Source of the DNA: Paenibacillus sp. 598K
GTDB lineage: Bacteria; Bacillota; Bacilli; Paenibacillales; Paenibacillaceae
Assembly (NCBI RefSeq): GCF_003851045.1
Contig: NZ_BFBX01000059.1
Coordinates: forward strand, 32,913-66,201
Direction of reading: 5' to 3'
Length of the DNA: 33,289 nucleotides
The notes below the pieces were generated by a model. It saw nothing but the letters and a program-made list of their open reading frames with translations. It had not been told where the DNA came from and ran no database searches. The translations under genes and the position numbers were made by a program. This document shows, one piece after another, positions 32,070 through 33,289 of this stretch. Every line of letters starts with the position of its first letter. The first letter of the stretch is position 1.

Positions 32070-33044
32070 GTGGTCAGCATCAAGGATATCGCCCGCGAAG
32101 CCGGCGTGTCGATCTCGACCGTCTCCTATGCGCTGAACGGCAATCCGAAGGTGACGCCCGAGACGAGCGCCAAGGTGCTGGCGGTGGCAAAGGAGCTGAA
32201 CTACCGGCCGAATGCGGCCGCCAGGCAGCTAAAAAAGCAGGAATCGCTTATTATCGGCGCGTTCCTGACGGATTTTATCGGGGCGTTCTATGGCGAGTTG
32301 CTCCAGGGGATGAAGGAAGTGTTGAATCGCAAGGGCTACGATCTCATCGTCTGCAGCGGCAAGCAGTCGCACCGGCTGCTGCCGGAGCGGATGATCGACG
32401 GGGCGATCATCCTCGATGCGGCGTTCTCCGATGCGGAGTTGCTGGAGTTCGCCGAGCGCGGTCATCGACTCGTCGTCCTCGATCGCGAGCTGCACCATCC
32501 CGAGATCAATCAAGTGCTGCTCGACAACAAAGCCGGCGCCAATCTGGCGATGGATCATCTGATCGGGACCGGCCACCGCAAGCTCTATATCGTGACCGGC
32601 CCAGCGGACAGCTTCGACTCCCGTCAGCGGATGATCGCTGTCCGACAGACGCTCGACCGTCATCCCGAGGTGGAGGCAGTCATCATCGAAGGCGACTTCA
32701 CGCAAGCGACGGGCGAGCGGGCAGGCCGTCAGATCGTCGAGTCGTGGGACGGTACGGCCGGCGTATTCTGTCTCAATGACGAGATGGCGATCGGCCTGTA
32801 CCACTTCCTCGCAGACTCCGGCTCCTCCGTGCGGGTAGGAGAGGAGCTGTCGCTGATCGGCTTCGACAACATCGATCTTCTGCGTTATCTCCAGCCCCGC
32901 CCGGCGACAATCGATTACTCGAAGCATCGCTGGGGCGCGATGGCGGCGGAGCAGCTGCTCCGCATGATCCAGGGCGAGCCCGTCGAGCACGAACGCATCT
33001 ATGTCTCGCTGATCACCGGCGACTCCGTGAAGCGGCGCAACTAA
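32070..33044 (+). CDS. LacI-family transcriptional regulator
   Basis: A 324-residue regulator. The N-terminal helix-turn-helix is VSIKDIAREAGVSISTVSYA, with hinge helix NYRPNAAARQLKKQES (about 45-60). The periplasmic-binding-protein-like effector domain has IIGAFLTDFIGAFYGELLQG, GHRKLYIVTGPADSFDSRQR, GVFCLNDEMAIGLYHFLADSG, LSLIGFDNIDLLRYLQPRPATI and a short C-terminus. The GTG start at 32070 is preceded by AAGGGGG. It is downstream of the phosphorylase gene but separated by 413 bp, so probably transcribed on its own as well. It is the natural candidate to bind the two GAAACGTTTC sites. A beta-1,2-glucooligosaccharide inducer is inferred. Confidence 0.93.
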   Translation: MVSIKDIAREAGVSISTVSYALNGNPKVTPETSAKVLAVAKELNYRPNAAARQLKKQESLIIGAFLTDFIGAFYGELLQGMKEVLNRKGYDLIVCSGKQSHRLLPERMIDGAIILDAAFSDAELLEFAERGHRLVVLDRELHHPEINQVLLDNKAGANLAMDHLIGTGHRKLYIVTGPADSFDSRQRMIAVRQTLDRHPEVEAVIIEGDFTQATGERAGRQIVESWDGTAGVFCLNDEMAIGLYHFLADSGSSVRVGEELSLIGFDNIDLLRYLQPRPATIDYSKHRWGAMAAEQLLRMIQGEPVEHERIYVSLITGDSVKRRN

Positions 33045-33058
33045 GCGCCGCTTTTTTT
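33031..33058 (+). terminator. Rho-independent terminator of the lacI-type gene
   Basis: AGCGGCGC (33031-33038) and GCGCCGCT (33045-33052) form an 8-bp stem with a 6-nt loop containing the stop codon, followed by seven T (33052-33058). The hairpin overlaps the end of the coding region. Confidence 0.92.
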
Positions 33059-33221
33059 GTGGTGCGCACTCGGTAGGATAGCGTTCAACTAAGCGCGCAT
33101 TCGCATGTTCTTTTGTTTTAGCGCACGCTTTGTGCAAGAAAGCGACTTGGGAAGCATAGGCCTACTTCTTCAGTATCGATTCTGTGCATCTTCTGCCTCT
33201 CGAGGGGCAGGGCCGCATTTA

Positions 33222-33289
33222 TGCCATTTATGGCACAAGTCTGCCCATTCCGGCCCGAGAGCGCTGCACTTGTGCCATTTATGGCACAA
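33222..33289. repeat. Paired palindrome with 51-bp spacing at the window end
   Basis: TGCCATTTATGGCACAA occurs identically at 33222-33238 and 33273-33289, start to start 51 bp. The core TGCCAT-TT-ATGGCA is palindromic, and the second copy extends to 9-bp arms (33270-33289). I see no gene in 33059-33289, though the window ends inside this gap. Confidence 0.85.

Overview
The window is about 33 kb of GC-rich bacterial chromosome with no rRNA, tRNA, phage, insertion sequence or CRISPR array that I can see. Strong AGGAGG-type ribosome sites, GTG and TTG starts, a class B PBP2, YetF/DUF421 and Uup/YfmR-type proteins, and scattered small intergenic repeats all point to a high-GC Firmicute of the Paenibacillaceae (Paenibacillus/Cohnella type). 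This assignment is inferred from gene content and style, not from a marker gene.

Layout. 76-5368: a YjbQ-family protein, a D-glycerate/2-hydroxyacid dehydrogenase, an ABC-F translation factor, and a soluble PAS histidine kinase with its NarL-type response regulator. 5503-10276: an iron-linked region. A near-consensus Fur box fills the promoter of a leftward unit (beta-propeller-like protein, flavodoxin, small repeat protein). On the other side of the box lies a rightward three-gene ABC-2 exporter. 10282-16533: a small conserved protein, YetF/DUF421, PBP2, a 6-phosphogluconolactonase-like protein, KDPG aldolase and a VTT/DedA-like membrane protein. 16839-24511: a GH42 beta-galactosidase divergent from an AraC regulator, an MFS transporter, an iron-type alcohol dehydrogenase, a PAP2 phosphatase with MsrB, and a 53-residue small protein.

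24715-33044 is a complete sugar locus: a binding lipoprotein and two permeases (leftward), a 1131-residue GH94 phosphorylase of the 1,2-beta-oligoglucan type (rightward) and a LacI regulator. Both divergent promoters carry the LacI-type core GAAACGTTTC near the transcription start. I read it as uptake and phosphorolysis of beta-1,2-glucooligosaccharides (sophorooligosaccharides). No transporter ATPase is encoded here, so a shared MsmX-type ATPase is expected.

The most unusual structure is non-coding. Three intergenic regions hold four pairs of short motifs separated by exactly 51 bp (5503/5554, 31846/31897, 31966/32017, 33222/33273). Three of the pairs are clear and one is weak. Motifs match within a pair but differ between loci, and most are partly palindromic. 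They look like a family of small two-ended repeat elements. Other notable points are a 39-bp tandem triplication of the phosphorylase gene end including its stop codon, an inverted repeat inside the signal-peptide region of the binding protein, and three consecutive hairpins after the AraC gene.
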